From Pelovirga terrestris (lineage in GTDB: Bacteria; Desulfobacterota; Desulfuromonadia; Desulfuromonadales; Geopsychrobacteraceae), in NCBI RefSeq assembly GCF_014773365.1, contig NZ_JACWUN010000001.1:186001-250000 (forward strand): 64,000 nt of DNA, written 5' to 3'. Below are positions 37,215-46,196 of the stretch, one piece after another (position 1 is the first letter of the stretch; the number at the start of each line of letters is the position of its first letter). The notes beneath the pieces are model-generated. The model ran no database searches and was not told where the DNA came from. It saw only the letters and a list, made by a program, of their open reading frames with translations. The translations under genes and the position numbers were made by a program.

Positions 37215-38174
37215 ATGACTGAAACGCCACCAAAATCACCTTCTGACGACTTTGTGTTCTGGACCCCACCAGCCGACACGACCTTGTCCATCGGCGCGGA
37301 GGAGCATCTTAATCTACCCCTGATTCCGTTACCACTATGTGCTGCTGACGCCCCGGATGATCTGTCTGTTGCTCCCTCCGAGCGCCTGATCGGGGAGGGG
37401 ATTTACGCGTATCTCTGTATCAATCCGGAAACGGAACATGCTTCAGCCTACGCCAATATCCTGCGTCAGGCTTACCCGTTTTTGATTTCCGATATCGGTT
37501 CACAGTTGCTGCTGCTTGATCTGCGCCCTCACGACGCAATTGCCTTGCAGAAAAAAATTCCCCTGCTAAAGATACTACTGCAGCTGGACGAAAATAATTT
37601 TGGTTTACTCCATAAAATGGGCGTTGCTTTTTATCATCTGGCTATTCACCCTGAACAGATGATTGTGGCTGGAGAGCAACTCAAATATGCCCGCCAGTGG
37701 CTTGAAAAGGCCCGCCGCATTTCTCCCCAAGACATCAGTAACCTCAATTATCTCGGCCAGGTCTGTTATCTGTCTGGCAATTATCATCAGGCCAAATTAT
37801 ATTGGCAGACTGTCGTCAACCAGTTGGGCAACCAAAAGGAACAAACGCAATTGCAACAGCGCCTCGACCTCATTTCGCAAGGTGGGGCGCCGCTCCAAGC
37901 GTTACAACATCAGCTTGAACACATGGGGCAGGCGAAGAAACTATTCGATGCCGGAGATGTGACTCAGGCCTATGATCTTATTGAAAAACTGGTGCATCAG
38001 GGTGGGCTGTTGCAAGAAGTACCGAGTGCTGATTTTTATCATCTTATCGGTATTTGCCGTGAGGCCGCCAATGATCTGGCCGGTGCTTACGAAGCCTTAA
38101 CCATGGCAACCCATCTTGATGACAAACATGAGTCAGCGCGCACGGCGCTAAAGCGTGTTTCACCCGCCACCTAG
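37215..38174 (+). CDS. TPR-containing protein, 319 aa
   Basis: I do not recognise a named family. The N-terminal 120 residues are Pro/Asp/Ser-rich, then moderately hydrophobic. From about residue 115 there are TPR-like helix pairs (LLHKMGVAFYHLAIHPEQM, ISNLNYLGQVCYLSGNYHQA, DFYHLIGICREAANDLAGA). No signal peptide is seen. ATG 37215, preceded by GAGG, is preferred over the in-frame GTG at 37200. A small membrane protein gene follows after 18 bp and probably shares the transcript. Confidence 0.75.
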   Translation: MTETPPKSPSDDFVFWTPPADTTLSIGAEEHLNLPLIPLPLCAADAPDDLSVAPSERLIGEGIYAYLCINPETEHASAYANILRQAYPFLISDIGSQLLLLDLRPHDAIALQKKIPLLKILLQLDENNFGLLHKMGVAFYHLAIHPEQMIVAGEQLKYARQWLEKARRISPQDISNLNYLGQVCYLSGNYHQAKLYWQTVVNQLGNQKEQTQLQQRLDLISQGGAPLQALQHQLEHMGQAKKLFDAGDVTQAYDLIEKLVHQGGLLQEVPSADFYHLIGICREAANDLAGAYEALTMATHLDDKHESARTALKRVSPAT

Positions 38175-38192
38175 AACAACAAAGAGGAACCT

Positions 38193-38348
38193 ATGGCTTC
38201 ATTCAGATTCGCTGATATTCTGTTGACTTTGGTTGTCCTGCTGATAACATTCGCAATCCTATATCTTGTTGATCGTGGGCGCAAACAAGTTCGCAAGAAG
38301 AGGGAAGACGCTTCACTTTCCGTAGAAAAAAAACATTCAGATAATTAA
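38193..38348 (+). CDS. Small single-span membrane protein, 51 aa
   Basis: ATG 38193 follows AGAGGA by six bases and opens a 51-codon frame ending TAA at 38346-38348. The protein has one hydrophobic span (ILLTLVVLLITFAILYLV, residues 9-26). A strongly basic then charged tail follows (DRGRKQVRKKREDA...), so the topology is probably N-out, C-in by the positive-inside rule. Function unknown. It sits 18 bp after the TPR gene and 38 bp before the aminotransferase gene. Confidence 0.6.
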   Translation: MASFRFADILLTLVVLLITFAILYLVDRGRKQVRKKREDASLSVEKKHSDN

Positions 38349-38386
38349 CAAGGTGGCCTGTTGCCACATATTCCTGACGGAGGATC

Positions 38387-39694
38387 ATGATGAACCCACT
38401 TGCAGTGGAACTGAACGAACTGATTCAAAAAAACAATCCCCGTACCCTCGAAATGCTGTCGGATCTGGGTAAAAACCTTTTTTTCCCCAAAGGCATTCTG
38501 AGCCAGTCCGCTGAAGCCAAGGAAAAAGCCCATAAATATAATGCCACCATCGGAACCGCTACCGAAAAGGGTGGCCCCATGTTCCTCCAGTGTATTCAGG
38601 ATAAACTAAAGGATTTCGATCCTAAGGATATTTATCCCTATGCCCCACCGGCAGGCAAACCGGAATTACGCAAACTCTGGCGTGAAAAGATGCTGCGTGA
38701 AAACCCCAGTCAGCAGGATAAGGTCTTTGGCATGCCGGTTGTCACCAATGCCTTGACCCATGGTCTGTCTATTGTTGCTGACCTGTTCATGGATGCCGGC
38801 GATCAGGTGGTGATGCCCGATATGATGTGGGGCAACTACAACCTGACTTTTGCTACCCGCCGTGGTGCGGTGGTAAAAAAGTTCACCACATTCACTTCCG
38901 CTGGTGGTTTTAATGTTGATGCCTTTAAAGCTTGCCTTAAGCAGACGGCTGCGGAAAAGGGCAAGGCGATTGTCCTGCTTAACTTCCCTAATAACCCTAG
39001 TGGGTATACCCCGACCGTGGCAGAAGGGGATGCTTTGGTGGCAACCCTTAAAGAGGTAGCTGAAGAAGGCTGTAATCTGGTCGTTGTCACAGACGATGCT
39101 TATTTTGGACTCTTCTACGAAGATTCTTTAAAAGAGTCCTTGTTCGGCAAGTTGGCAAATCAGCACCCGCGCTTGCTCAGTGTCAAGCTCGATGGTGCCA
39201 CCAAGGAAGAGTTCGTCTGGGGCTTCCGTGTCGGCTTTATCACCTTTGCTGATGGGATGACCGGTGACAGCAAGGAAGTGCTGACGGCACTGGAGAAAAA
39301 GACCCTGGGAATAATCCGTGCCACCATTTCCAACTGTCCTCATCCGTCACAAACCTTTGTTATTGACGCCTTGCGCTCACCTGACTTTGACCAACAGAAG
39401 CAGGAAAAGTTCGAGGTAATGCAGGGGCGAGCCCTGAAGGTGAAGGACGTCCTTGCCGATGCCAAGTATGCTGATTCCTGGAACTACTATCCTTTTAACT
39501 CCGGCTATTTCATGTGTCTGGAACTGAAAAGAGTCGATGCCGAAAAGCTGCGCGTTCACCTGCTTGATAAATATGGTGTCGGCACCATCTCCATCAACAG
39601 CAAGGATCTGCGCATCGCTTTCTCCTGTATCGAGGAGGAGGACATTCAGGAGTTGTTTGACTTGATCCATCAGGCGGAGCAGGATCTGGCTTAG
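38387..39694 (+). CDS. PLP-dependent class I/II aminotransferase
   Basis: The 435-residue fold type I aminotransferase shows NFPNNPSGYTPT (cofactor/substrate loop), the aspartate in VVVTDDAYFGLF and the PLP lysine in SVKLDGATKEEF. An arginine in the C-terminal LRIAFSCIEEED could bind the substrate carboxylate. The substrate is uncertain. The N-terminal third (NNPRTLEMLSDLGKNLFFPK) departs from aspartate aminotransferases. GGAGG lies six bases before the ATG pair. It ends at a strong terminator. Confidence 0.82.
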   Translation: MMNPLAVELNELIQKNNPRTLEMLSDLGKNLFFPKGILSQSAEAKEKAHKYNATIGTATEKGGPMFLQCIQDKLKDFDPKDIYPYAPPAGKPELRKLWREKMLRENPSQQDKVFGMPVVTNALTHGLSIVADLFMDAGDQVVMPDMMWGNYNLTFATRRGAVVKKFTTFTSAGGFNVDAFKACLKQTAAEKGKAIVLLNFPNNPSGYTPTVAEGDALVATLKEVAEEGCNLVVVTDDAYFGLFYEDSLKESLFGKLANQHPRLLSVKLDGATKEEFVWGFRVGFITFADGMTGDSKEVLTALEKKTLGIIRATISNCPHPSQTFVIDALRSPDFDQQKQEKFEVMQGRALKVKDVLADAKYADSWNYYPFNSGYFMCLELKRVDAEKLRVHLLDKYGVGTISINSKDLRIAFSCIEEEDIQELFDLIHQAEQDLA

Positions 39695-39738
39695 CCTGTT
39701 TCCCAATCAGAAACCTGTATTTCTGGGACAATTCACCC

Positions 39739-39778
39739 AAAACAAAAGGGCTGCAACTGATCGCAGCCCTTTTGTTTT
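39739..39778. terminator. Intrinsic terminator after the aminotransferase gene
   Basis: A 16-bp perfect stem (AAAACAAAAGGGCTGC and its complement) encloses AACTGATC and ends in a T run. Confidence 0.92.
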
Positions 39779-39844
39779 ATTTGGTTATCCACTTGGCTCA
39801 AGCTATAACGGTTAGAAGATCGGGACCGATGCGACCTGCTAATA

Positions 39845-39947
39845 ATCTGGATCCTGCGACTTCGCGCAGGATGACAAAGAAGCACGTTTATGGAAAAGAA
39901 CCGGGCGTCATTCTGCGCGTAGCGAAGCAAAGTCGCAGAATCCAGAT
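39845..39947. repeat. Inverted-repeat element, GGATCCTGCGACTTCG type (103 bp)
   Basis: The left arm ATCTGGATCCTGCGACTTCG continues CGCAGGATGAC. The right arm on the minus strand reads ATCTGGATTCTGCGACTTTG, then CTTCGCTACGCGCAGAATGAC. The right arm has an 8-9 base insertion relative to the left. Similar GGATTCTGCGACTTCG...CGCAGAATGAC units are common in bacterial spacers. There is no transposase or frame inside. Confidence 0.65.
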
Positions 39948-40028
39948 CCTGTTTTCTGCTTTACTGGAGTCAAATAGACAACCAGATTGTTTTATTTATT
40001 CCTATTGGTATCAGTAGAATGATTTTCA

Positions 40029-41297
40029 ATGGATAACAGTCAGCTTGTAGCGAAATTGAGTCAACAGATTCCGGCTTTTTCCGAGTTCTTTGACGCTCTG
40101 CGGGCCAGCGGTATGACCACCTGGCTGGTTGGTGGCTGCGTACGCGATCTGTTGCTGGGTGAAGAATGTGCTGATATCGATGTGGTCAGCAGCACGGACC
40201 CAAGCGATTGGGCACGCAGTTGGGCACAGGGGAGGGGATATTGGTTCTGGCTCGACCAGCAACGTCGGCAGAGCCGGATTCTGCTGGCTGACGGCATTTC
40301 TTTCGACTTCGCCCCGTTGCGCGCGAGAACCATCACTTCTGATCTGCAAGCGCGCGATTATACCATCAACGCCATCGCTATCCCCATCAACAACCCTGCT
40401 TATCTATTTGACCCTTTAAATGGTATTGCCGACCTCAAAAACCGGCACCTGAAAATGTGTTCAACAGGTAGCTTCAGCGATGATCCGCTGCGGATACTTA
40501 AAGGGGTCCGTCATGCTGCTGTTCTGAATTTCACCATTGAGGATCAAACCATTGCTGCCATGACGCAGCAGGCGCAGCAACTGAAACAGGTGGCGGCAGA
40601 GCGAATACGGGAAGAACTGCTGAAGATTGTTGCTGTCAGAAATATCTCATACGCACTACAGATGTTATCCCGGACAACGGTGCTCCCGATGCTTTTTGGT
40701 GCGTCGAAGACAAGCTGGAGTGATAAGGATTATAGTGCAAATCATCAATCTCTTTTTGATCGCTTAGACGATTTTTGTGGTCAATATCAGCTTGCCGTCA
40801 GCAAGGAACTACTCCAACAGCGACCGCTGTATCAGCTGGCGACTCTGTTGATGGCGTATACTGACGCACAACCCTTTTATCCTGACCTGCGCCTGAGCAG
40901 GGCCCAGCAGCGTCTATTAATTGCTCTAGGTCATGACCTGCCGGCAGCTTGGCTTCAGCAGTTGCGCCAGGTTGTGTCAGAACGTCAGCGCGCTCTGGCA
41001 GTTGAACAGCTGGGACCTTATGGCATGGAGCGGGTTTTTTATCATGGCTGGTGCCGGGGGAAACTTCAGCAAGAAACTGTGATCGCCTTGCTGATGGGCT
41101 ATGAGCAACACCGGATTAACGGTCGCATTCCGGATCTGATTGACGGTCATGTGATCGCCCAATATGTCGGGACTGAAAACAAAATTATAGGAGAATTGCT
41201 GCAGCAGATTAAAACCCTGGAACGAGCCGGACGGATTCGTTCCATAGAGGATGCTCACAGATGGTTACAAGCGCATTTTGGATTTGACAAAAACTGA
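40029..41297 (+). CDS. CCA tRNA nucleotidyltransferase/poly(A) polymerase family protein
   Basis: The 422-residue class II nucleotidyltransferase has the catalytic head WLVGGCVRDLLLGEECADIDVV with the two metal Asp. RDYTINAIAI and GIADLKNRHLKMC follow, then the RNA-binding neck SFSDDPLRILKGVRHAA. It either adds CCA to tRNA or polyadenylates RNA; sequence alone does not decide, and both tRNAs here already encode CCA. The C-terminal HD region of some CCA enzymes is not obvious. A tRNA-Gly gene starts 28 bp downstream. Confidence 0.87.
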   Translation: MDNSQLVAKLSQQIPAFSEFFDALRASGMTTWLVGGCVRDLLLGEECADIDVVSSTDPSDWARSWAQGRGYWFWLDQQRRQSRILLADGISFDFAPLRARTITSDLQARDYTINAIAIPINNPAYLFDPLNGIADLKNRHLKMCSTGSFSDDPLRILKGVRHAAVLNFTIEDQTIAAMTQQAQQLKQVAAERIREELLKIVAVRNISYALQMLSRTTVLPMLFGASKTSWSDKDYSANHQSLFDRLDDFCGQYQLAVSKELLQQRPLYQLATLLMAYTDAQPFYPDLRLSRAQQRLLIALGHDLPAAWLQQLRQVVSERQRALAVEQLGPYGMERVFYHGWCRGKLQQETVIALLMGYEQHRINGRIPDLIDGHVIAQYVGTENKIIGELLQQIKTLERAGRIRSIEDAHRWLQAHFGFDKN

Positions 41298-41325
41298 ATG
41301 CTATCTCTATACTGCGCACCACCAC

Positions 41326-41401
41326 GCGGGAATAACTCAGTTGGTAGAGTATCAGCTTCCCAAGCTGAGAGTCGCGGGTTCGAATCCCGTTTCCCGCTCC
41401 A
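41326..41401 (+). tRNA. tRNA-Gly(CCC)
   Basis: The acceptor arms GCGGGAA and TTCCCGC pair, with discriminator T and encoded CCA (41399-41401). The anticodon stem TCAGC/GCTGA holds loop TTCCCAA, giving anticodon CCC. The D arm CTCA-GTTGGTA-GAGT and T arm GCGGG-TTCGAAT-CCCGT are normal. Confidence 0.94.
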
Positions 41402-41409
41402 ATAAAATC

Positions 41410-41447
41410 AAGGGCTTTAGCTGGCAGCAGCTTTGGCCCTTTTTTTT
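41410..41447 (+). terminator. Intrinsic terminator after tRNA-Gly
   Basis: AAGGGC...GCCCTT with an inner AGCTG/CAGCT stem is followed by eight T residues. It lies nine bases after the tRNA. Confidence 0.75.
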
Positions 41448-41464
41448 CATCGAAAGGGTTACTT

Positions 41465-41959
41465 ATGGCCACAACAATAACCAACGCGGAGGCTATGGCT
41501 GTCGATTTGCGCGGAGAATCTGACTGGACTGCCTTTGATGCACCGGCGCTGGTGGGTAGTTCATTACGATTTGTTTCCGGTGATCCTCAAGGGGATCGTT
41601 TCCGCGTCCGCTATTATCGTGATGCCGCTCAGCAACTAAAAGCGCGGGTGTGGTTTGGTCCGGAAACTGAGGGACCACCCGGTCATGCTCACGGTGGTTC
41701 CATTGCGGCAGTGCTTGATGAAGTGCTGGGTTTGTCCGGTTGGGCTGCCGGTCACGCGGTAGTTGTTGCCAACCTCAATGTCAGTTTTCGTAACCTGCTG
41801 CCGCTGCAAACTGTGGTAACGGTGGAGAGTGAAGTTGTTTCCATTAATGGGCGCAAAGTGCTGGTAAAGGGGAGGGTATGCAGCGGTTCAGCTATCTACG
41901 CTGAGGCGGAATGCCTGTGTATTGCTATCGGTCAACCAAAAACCTCAGTTGCGGGGTAA
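41465..41959 (+). CDS. PaaI-type hotdog thioesterase
   Basis: The 164-residue protein has the hotdog-fold core GPPGHAHGGSIAAVLDEVLG, where HGG and the following Asp/Glu form the thioesterase active site. VANLNVSFRNLLPLQTVV then forms the central strands. It should hydrolyse an acyl-CoA; the acyl chain is unknown. The first 40 residues precede the fold and may be flexible. It is a single gene between tRNA-Gly and trpB2. Confidence 0.85.
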   Translation: MATTITNAEAMAVDLRGESDWTAFDAPALVGSSLRFVSGDPQGDRFRVRYYRDAAQQLKARVWFGPETEGPPGHAHGGSIAAVLDEVLGLSGWAAGHAVVVANLNVSFRNLLPLQTVVTVESEVVSINGRKVLVKGRVCSGSAIYAEAECLCIAIGQPKTSVAG

Positions 41960-42152
41960 AAATTGACTGATTGATGAATCTTTAGGCCTGTAATCAGGTG
42001 TTTTTTTCAACCTTTGAAGGTGCTGTGCAACCTTGTTTTTACTGGCGTTACGTGCTATCCAATGAAGCAGTTAAGTCCTTGAATCATTATTTCTATCGAT
42101 AATTTTTCCTGCGTTGAACAGTGATAAAGCTGACATAGTGCAAGGAGACCCC

Positions 42153-43505
42153 ATGCAGACCAAGATCATCCTTCCTGAAGCCAGGATTCCACGCCAATGG
42201 TACAATATTATTCCCGACATGCCAGGTCCTCTGGCACCGGTAATCCATCCCGGCACCATGCAGCCGGTCTCTCCTGATGATTTGCTCCCCCTGTTTCCCA
42301 TGCCCTTGATTGAGCAGGAAGTGTCTACCCAGCGCTGGATCGATATCCCACAGGAAGTCCTCGAGATTTACCAGCTGTGGCGTCCGGCGCCCATGTACCG
42401 TGCCCATCGGTTGGAAAAGGCTCTCGCTACCCCGGCAAAAATCTATTACAAATATGAAGGTGTTTCACCGGCCGGTTCCCATAAACCCAACAGCGCCATC
42501 CCACAGGCTTACTATAATAAAATTTTCGGTACCAAGCGCATCGCTACCGAAACCGGTGCCGGCCAATGGGGATCATCTATTTCCCTGGCCTGTCAGATGT
42601 TCGGGTTGGAGTGTACCGTTTACATGGTGAAGGTGTCTTACAACCAGAAGCCCTACCGCAAGAGCATGATGCAGCTCTGGGGTGCCGAGGTTATCCCATC
42701 CCCATCGAACCGTACCAATGCCGGTCGTTCAATTCTCGCCCAGCATCCCGACAGTAACGGCTCCCTCGGTATCGCTATCAGTGAGGCGGTGGAAGATGCA
42801 GCCACCCGCGACGATACCCGCTATGCTTTAGGTAGCGTGCTCAATCACGTTTGTCTGCATCAGACGATTATTGGTCTTGAGGCCAAGGCGCAGATGGAGA
42901 TGATCGGCGATTACCCGGATGTGGTGATTGGCTGTCATGGTGGCGGTTCCAACTTTGCCGGTATTGCCTTTCCCTTTATTGCCGACAAAGCCCATGGCAA
43001 ACAGGTACGGGTCGTTGCTCTGGAACCGGCCAGCTGTCCGACCCTGACCCGTGGTGTCTATGCCTTTGACTACGGTGATACGGCGAAAATGGCTCCGGTG
43101 TCAAAGATGTACACCCTTGGCCATGACTTTATGCCGCCGGGAATTCATGCCGGTGGCTTGCGTTATCATGGTGCTTCACCGCTGGTGTCCCAGTTGGTTC
43201 ATGCCGGTATTGTTGAAGCCAGATCAGTGCAACAGCTGGCGTGCTTTGAAGCGGCGGTGCAGTTTGCCCGCTGTGAGGGGATTATCCCGGCCCCTGAATC
43301 AAGCCATGCGATTCGCGGGGCTATCGATGAAGCATTGCAGGCCAAAGAAGAAGGGAAAGAAAAGACCATTCTCTTTAATCTCTCCGGTCATGGTCATGTT
43401 GACATGACCGCCTACGACGATTATCTCGCCGGCAAGCTCAATGATTATGAATATCCGGCAGAAGAAATCAAGGAGTCATTGTCACATCTACCTAAAGTTG
43501 ACTAG
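42153..43505 (+). CDS. TrpB2-type tryptophan synthase beta-like protein
   Basis: The 450-residue PLP enzyme belongs to the long TrpB2 class. It has [13 protein letters not shown] with the PLP lysine, the [10 protein letters not shown] substrate loop, [11 protein letters not shown] phosphate-binding loop and the long N-terminal segment of TrpB2. TrpB2 enzymes join serine and indole and may salvage indole, as they often lack a TrpA partner. None is seen here. ATG 42153 follows AAGGAGA; an upstream in-frame ATG at 42114 is less likely. Confidence 0.9.
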   Translation: MQTKIILPEARIPRQWYNIIPDMPGPLAPVIHPGTMQPVSPDDLLPLFPMPLIEQEVSTQRWIDIPQEVLEIYQLWRPAPMYRAHRLEKALATPAKIYYKYEGVSPAGSHKPNSAIPQAYYNKIFGTKRIATETGAGQWGSSISLACQMFGLECTVYMVKVSYNQKPYRKSMMQLWGAEVIPSPSNRTNAGRSILAQHPDSNGSLGIAISEAVEDAATRDDTRYALGSVLNHVCLHQTIIGLEAKAQMEMIGDYPDVVIGCHGGGSNFAGIAFPFIADKAHGKQVRVVALEPASCPTLTRGVYAFDYGDTAKMAPVSKMYTLGHDFMPPGIHAGGLRYHGASPLVSQLVHAGIVEARSVQQLACFEAAVQFARCEGIIPAPESSHAIRGAIDEALQAKEEGKEKTILFNLSGHGHVDMTAYDDYLAGKLNDYEYPAEEIKESLSHLPKVD

Positions 43506-43537
43506 AATAGAGGATGATGACTAAAAAGGTTGTTTTA

Positions 43538-43732
43538 ATGGAGAAGATCATCAAATTAAGCTGTCCTTATTGCCGAACCGAAACCCAGTGGCAGAACAAC
43601 CCCTCGCGCCCTTTTTGCTCGGAACGCTGTCGCATGATTGATCTTGGGCGCTGGGACAATGAGGAATACGCGGTGGCCGGTGAAAAAGTACGGGAACCGG
43701 CGGACGATCCGGACGAAACGTCATTCCCATAA
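43538..43732 (+). CDS. yacG: DNA gyrase inhibitor YacG, zinc protein
   Basis: The 64-residue protein has the YacG four-cysteine zinc site CPYC...CSERCRMIDLGRW. The acidic C-terminus is typical. E. coli YacG binds GyrB and blocks DNA binding. I choose ATG 43538 (MEKIIKLSCPYC), which has AAGG nine bases upstream; ATGs at 43514 and 43517 are alternatives. It sits between trpB2 and queD. Confidence 0.82.
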   Translation: MEKIIKLSCPYCRTETQWQNNPSRPFCSERCRMIDLGRWDNEEYAVAGEKVREPADDPDETSFP

Positions 43733-43747
43733 ACCCAGGAGAATTCC

Positions 43748-44119
43748 ATGTTTCACCTTTCTATCATAACCAGCTTTGCCGCCGCCCATAATCTGTTGCA
43801 TTATCAGGGTGATTGCGAAAACCTGCATGGGCACAACTGGAAGGTTGAAGTGACAGTCAGTGCTGAAGGTTTGGATAAATCAGGGCTGGGTATCGACTTC
43901 AAAATTCTGAAAAAACATACGCGCGAGGTCATGAACTACCTGGATCACAAATATCTCAATGATCTCGATGCCTTCACAGATATTAGCCCATCTTCTGAAC
44001 AGATCGCCCGGTTTATTTTTGAGCAAATTGAAAAGTCACTGCAGGAATATGAGGTGATCGTGCAGAAGGTAACAGTATGGGAATCGGATAACGCATATGC
44101 TGCATATACCCGCAGCTGA
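43748..44119 (+). CDS. queD: 6-carboxytetrahydropterin synthase
   Basis: The 123-residue enzyme of the 6-pyruvoyl-tetrahydropterin synthase fold has zinc histidines in AAHNLLHY and CENLHGHNW and the catalytic Cys in the latter. WESDNAYAAYTR is the normal C-terminal end. It makes 6-carboxytetrahydropterin for queuosine. AGGAGA lies six bases before the ATG. It overlaps queE by 23 bp, which supports pathway assignment over folate-type PTPS. Confidence 0.9.
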   Translation: MFHLSIITSFAAAHNLLHYQGDCENLHGHNWKVEVTVSAEGLDKSGLGIDFKILKKHTREVMNYLDHKYLNDLDAFTDISPSSEQIARFIFEQIEKSLQEYEVIVQKVTVWESDNAYAAYTRS

Positions 44120-44846
44120 TCTGATAGAAGTTTTTTCTTCGCTGCAAGGGGAGGGTGAACTGCTCGGGCGGCGCCAGGTTTTTATCCGTTTTGCCGGCTG
44201 CAATCTCGACTGCGACTACTGTGATACCAGTTTTTTAAGTAAAAGTATGTGCCTGGTGGAAGAGGATTCCGGATCCGGCGCCCTGGTCGAATATGAGAAC
44301 CCGGTTCCCCTCGAGCGGATGATCACTCTGCTCAAACAGTGGCTTAAAACAACCCCCGGGGCCCATCACTCCATCAGCATCACCGGCGGTGAACCCTTGC
44401 TGCACGCTGAATTGCTTGAACTCTGGCTGCCCCATCTGCGACGACTCCTGCCGGTTTCACTGGAAACCAATGGTACCTTGCCGGCGGCCCTGCGGTTACT
44501 GATTCAACACCTCGATTATGTTGCCATGGATATCAAATTACCGTCGGTGACCGGTCAGGTGACCGATTGGCAGGCTCATGCCGATTTTCTTGCTGTTGCC
44601 GTTCAAACGCGCTGTTCAGTAAAAATTATTGTCGGTGACCGGACAACCGACAATGAACTGATGCGCGCGACACAACTGGTTCATGACCTCTGCGCTGCGA
44701 CCCCGATTATTCTGCAACCGGTCACCCGCGATAACAAGGTCGCTGTTTCGGTACGGCGCTTACTGGCACTGCAGGCGCTGGTTTCAGCAACCCATTCAGA
44801 AACCTTTGTCGTTCCACAAACTCATATATTTATGGGGGTTAGATAG
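44097..44846 (+). CDS. queE: 7-carboxy-7-deazaguanine synthase, radical SAM
   Basis: The 249-residue radical SAM protein has the cluster motif AGCNLDCDYCDT (CxxxCxxC), the SAM-binding ITGGEPLLHAELLELW, and the N-terminal FSSLQGEGELLGRRQVFIRF of QueE. It converts the QueD product to 7-carboxy-7-deazaguanine. It overlaps queD. QueC and QueF are not in the window. A KamA-type radical SAM enzyme also occurs at 51122-52219, but is unrelated in function. Confidence 0.92.
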   Translation: MLHIPAADLIEVFSSLQGEGELLGRRQVFIRFAGCNLDCDYCDTSFLSKSMCLVEEDSGSGALVEYENPVPLERMITLLKQWLKTTPGAHHSISITGGEPLLHAELLELWLPHLRRLLPVSLETNGTLPAALRLLIQHLDYVAMDIKLPSVTGQVTDWQAHADFLAVAVQTRCSVKIIVGDRTTDNELMRATQLVHDLCAATPIILQPVTRDNKVAVSVRRLLALQALVSATHSETFVVPQTHIFMGVR

Positions 44847-44882
44847 ACCTACCTCGAATTAAGATGATATTTTGGAGTATCC

Positions 44883-45602
44883 ATGATAATGGAAGAAATG
44901 ACCATGGTGGACTTTGCTGCGGGCTTGCAGCTCACCCGAACGGTTATTATCCCCCTTGGTTCGACTGAGCAGCACGGCAATCATCTCCCTCTCGCCACCG
45001 ATACCCTCCAGGCCATCGATATCGCCCGAGTCGTTGCTCAAAGACGTCCGCTGTTTGTTGCCCCGCCGGTGCATTATGGTGTGTGCCGCTCTACCGCGCA
45101 GCATCCCGGTACCATCGGCATTTCTACTGCCGCCTTAAAGCTGCTGATTACCGATCTGGTCTCTTCCCTCTATGCCCAGGGGCTGCGATATGTTGTTCTG
45201 CTCAGTGGCCACGCCGGAACTACCCATATGGCGACCCTGGTCGATGCCGGAGAAGAACTGCTCGGGCATTTTGATGATATCCAGATTGCGGTGATCAAAG
45301 AATATGACCTGGCTCTCGCGGCAGGACACAGTCTACTCGAAACTCCAGGGGATTCCCATGCCGGGGAGATCGAAACCTCGCGCCTGCTGCATTCACATCC
45401 TGATCTGGTAAGGGGCACATCGCCGGCAGAATATCCATCGTTTCCAATGGGGATTCTGGTGCGCGACAAGCAAAAATACTGGCCGGGCGGGGTTTGGGGC
45501 GATCCGTCAAAAGCTCGTGCTGCCAAAGGTGAGCTACTGCAACAGCGAATGGCGGATAAGCTTTGTGAGGTGATTGCTGAGCTGGAAAGAATGGAGACTT
45601 GA
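44883..45602 (+). CDS. Creatininase-family amidohydrolase
   Basis: The 239-residue protein has the family's metal-binding start STEQHGNHLPLATD (Glu, His, Asp) and LLSGHAGTTHMATL, DSHAGEIETS and the following region. Members act on creatinine, N-formyl amides or peptides such as MftA in mycofactocin systems. No mycofactocin genes are here, and the substrate is unknown. The first ATG (44883) is weakly supported; the second and third are close behind. It follows queE by 36 bp. Confidence 0.8.
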   Translation: MIMEEMTMVDFAAGLQLTRTVIIPLGSTEQHGNHLPLATDTLQAIDIARVVAQRRPLFVAPPVHYGVCRSTAQHPGTIGISTAALKLLITDLVSSLYAQGLRYVVLLSGHAGTTHMATLVDAGEELLGHFDDIQIAVIKEYDLALAAGHSLLETPGDSHAGEIETSRLLHSHPDLVRGTSPAEYPSFPMGILVRDKQKYWPGGVWGDPSKARAAKGELLQQRMADKLCEVIAELERMET

Positions 45603-45612
45603 GACTTGGGGA

Positions 45613-45648
45613 CACAGAGAAAATCCGATGTTGAACAATTTCTCTGTG
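45613..45648. repeat. CACAGAGAAA hairpin, low-complexity repeat region
   Basis: CACAGAGAAA and TTTCTCTGTG pair across 16 bases, and CTCTGTGGT follows downstream. Sequences of this CTCTGTGCCTCTGTGG type are common filler in intergenic DNA. It could act as a weak terminator. Confidence 0.4.
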
Positions 45649-45698
45649 CCTCTTGTGACTCTGTGGTAAAGACAGAGGTAATAAAACATCTCCTTTGG

Positions 45699-46187
45699 TC
45701 AGCGATGGCCGAACTTATCTATCAGTTTTTCGGCCACCAGTGGCGGCACAAATTTACTGATATCCCCCTTAAGGCGGCCAACCTCCTTGACAATGGATGA
45801 GCTTAAATATGCGCACTCGGGGGAGGTCATCATAAAGAGGGTTTCAACTTGCTCACACACGGTACGATTCATCTGCGCCAACTGGAACTCAAATTCGAAG
45901 TCGGTAACTGCTCGCAACCCGCGCAGAATGACCCGGGCCTTTTTGCTGACCACATAATCCACCAGCAACCCACTGAAGGTTTCAACCTGGATGCGCGGAT
46001 TGTCAGCAACCAGTTGATTAATCATATCGATACGCTCAGTGATTGAAAATAGACCCTTTTTTTCATTGTTGCAGGCCACAGCAACAACAACCGTATCGAA
46101 TATCTCCAGGCCGCGACTGATAATATCAAGATGACCATTGGTTAACGGGTCGAATGAGCCGGGATAGATGGCAATATGTCGATTCAT
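45699..46187 (-). CDS. coaD: Pantetheine-phosphate adenylyltransferase
   Basis: The 162-residue enzyme transfers AMP from ATP to phosphopantetheine in CoA synthesis. It has the nucleotidyltransferase motif YPGSFDPLTNGHLDII with the HxGH-like turn, and RGLRAVTDFEFEFQLAQMNR and the TSPECAYLSSSIVKEV region. Length is normal. It follows rsmD by 9 bp, a gene order seen in many bacteria. Confidence 0.94.
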   Translation of the reverse strand: MNRHIAIYPGSFDPLTNGHLDIISRGLEIFDTVVVAVACNNEKKGLFSITERIDMINQLVADNPRIQVETFSGLLVDYVVSKKARVILRGLRAVTDFEFEFQLAQMNRTVCEQVETLFMMTSPECAYLSSSIVKEVGRLKGDISKFVPPLVAEKLIDKFGHR

Positions 46188-46196
46188 GATGTTTCC

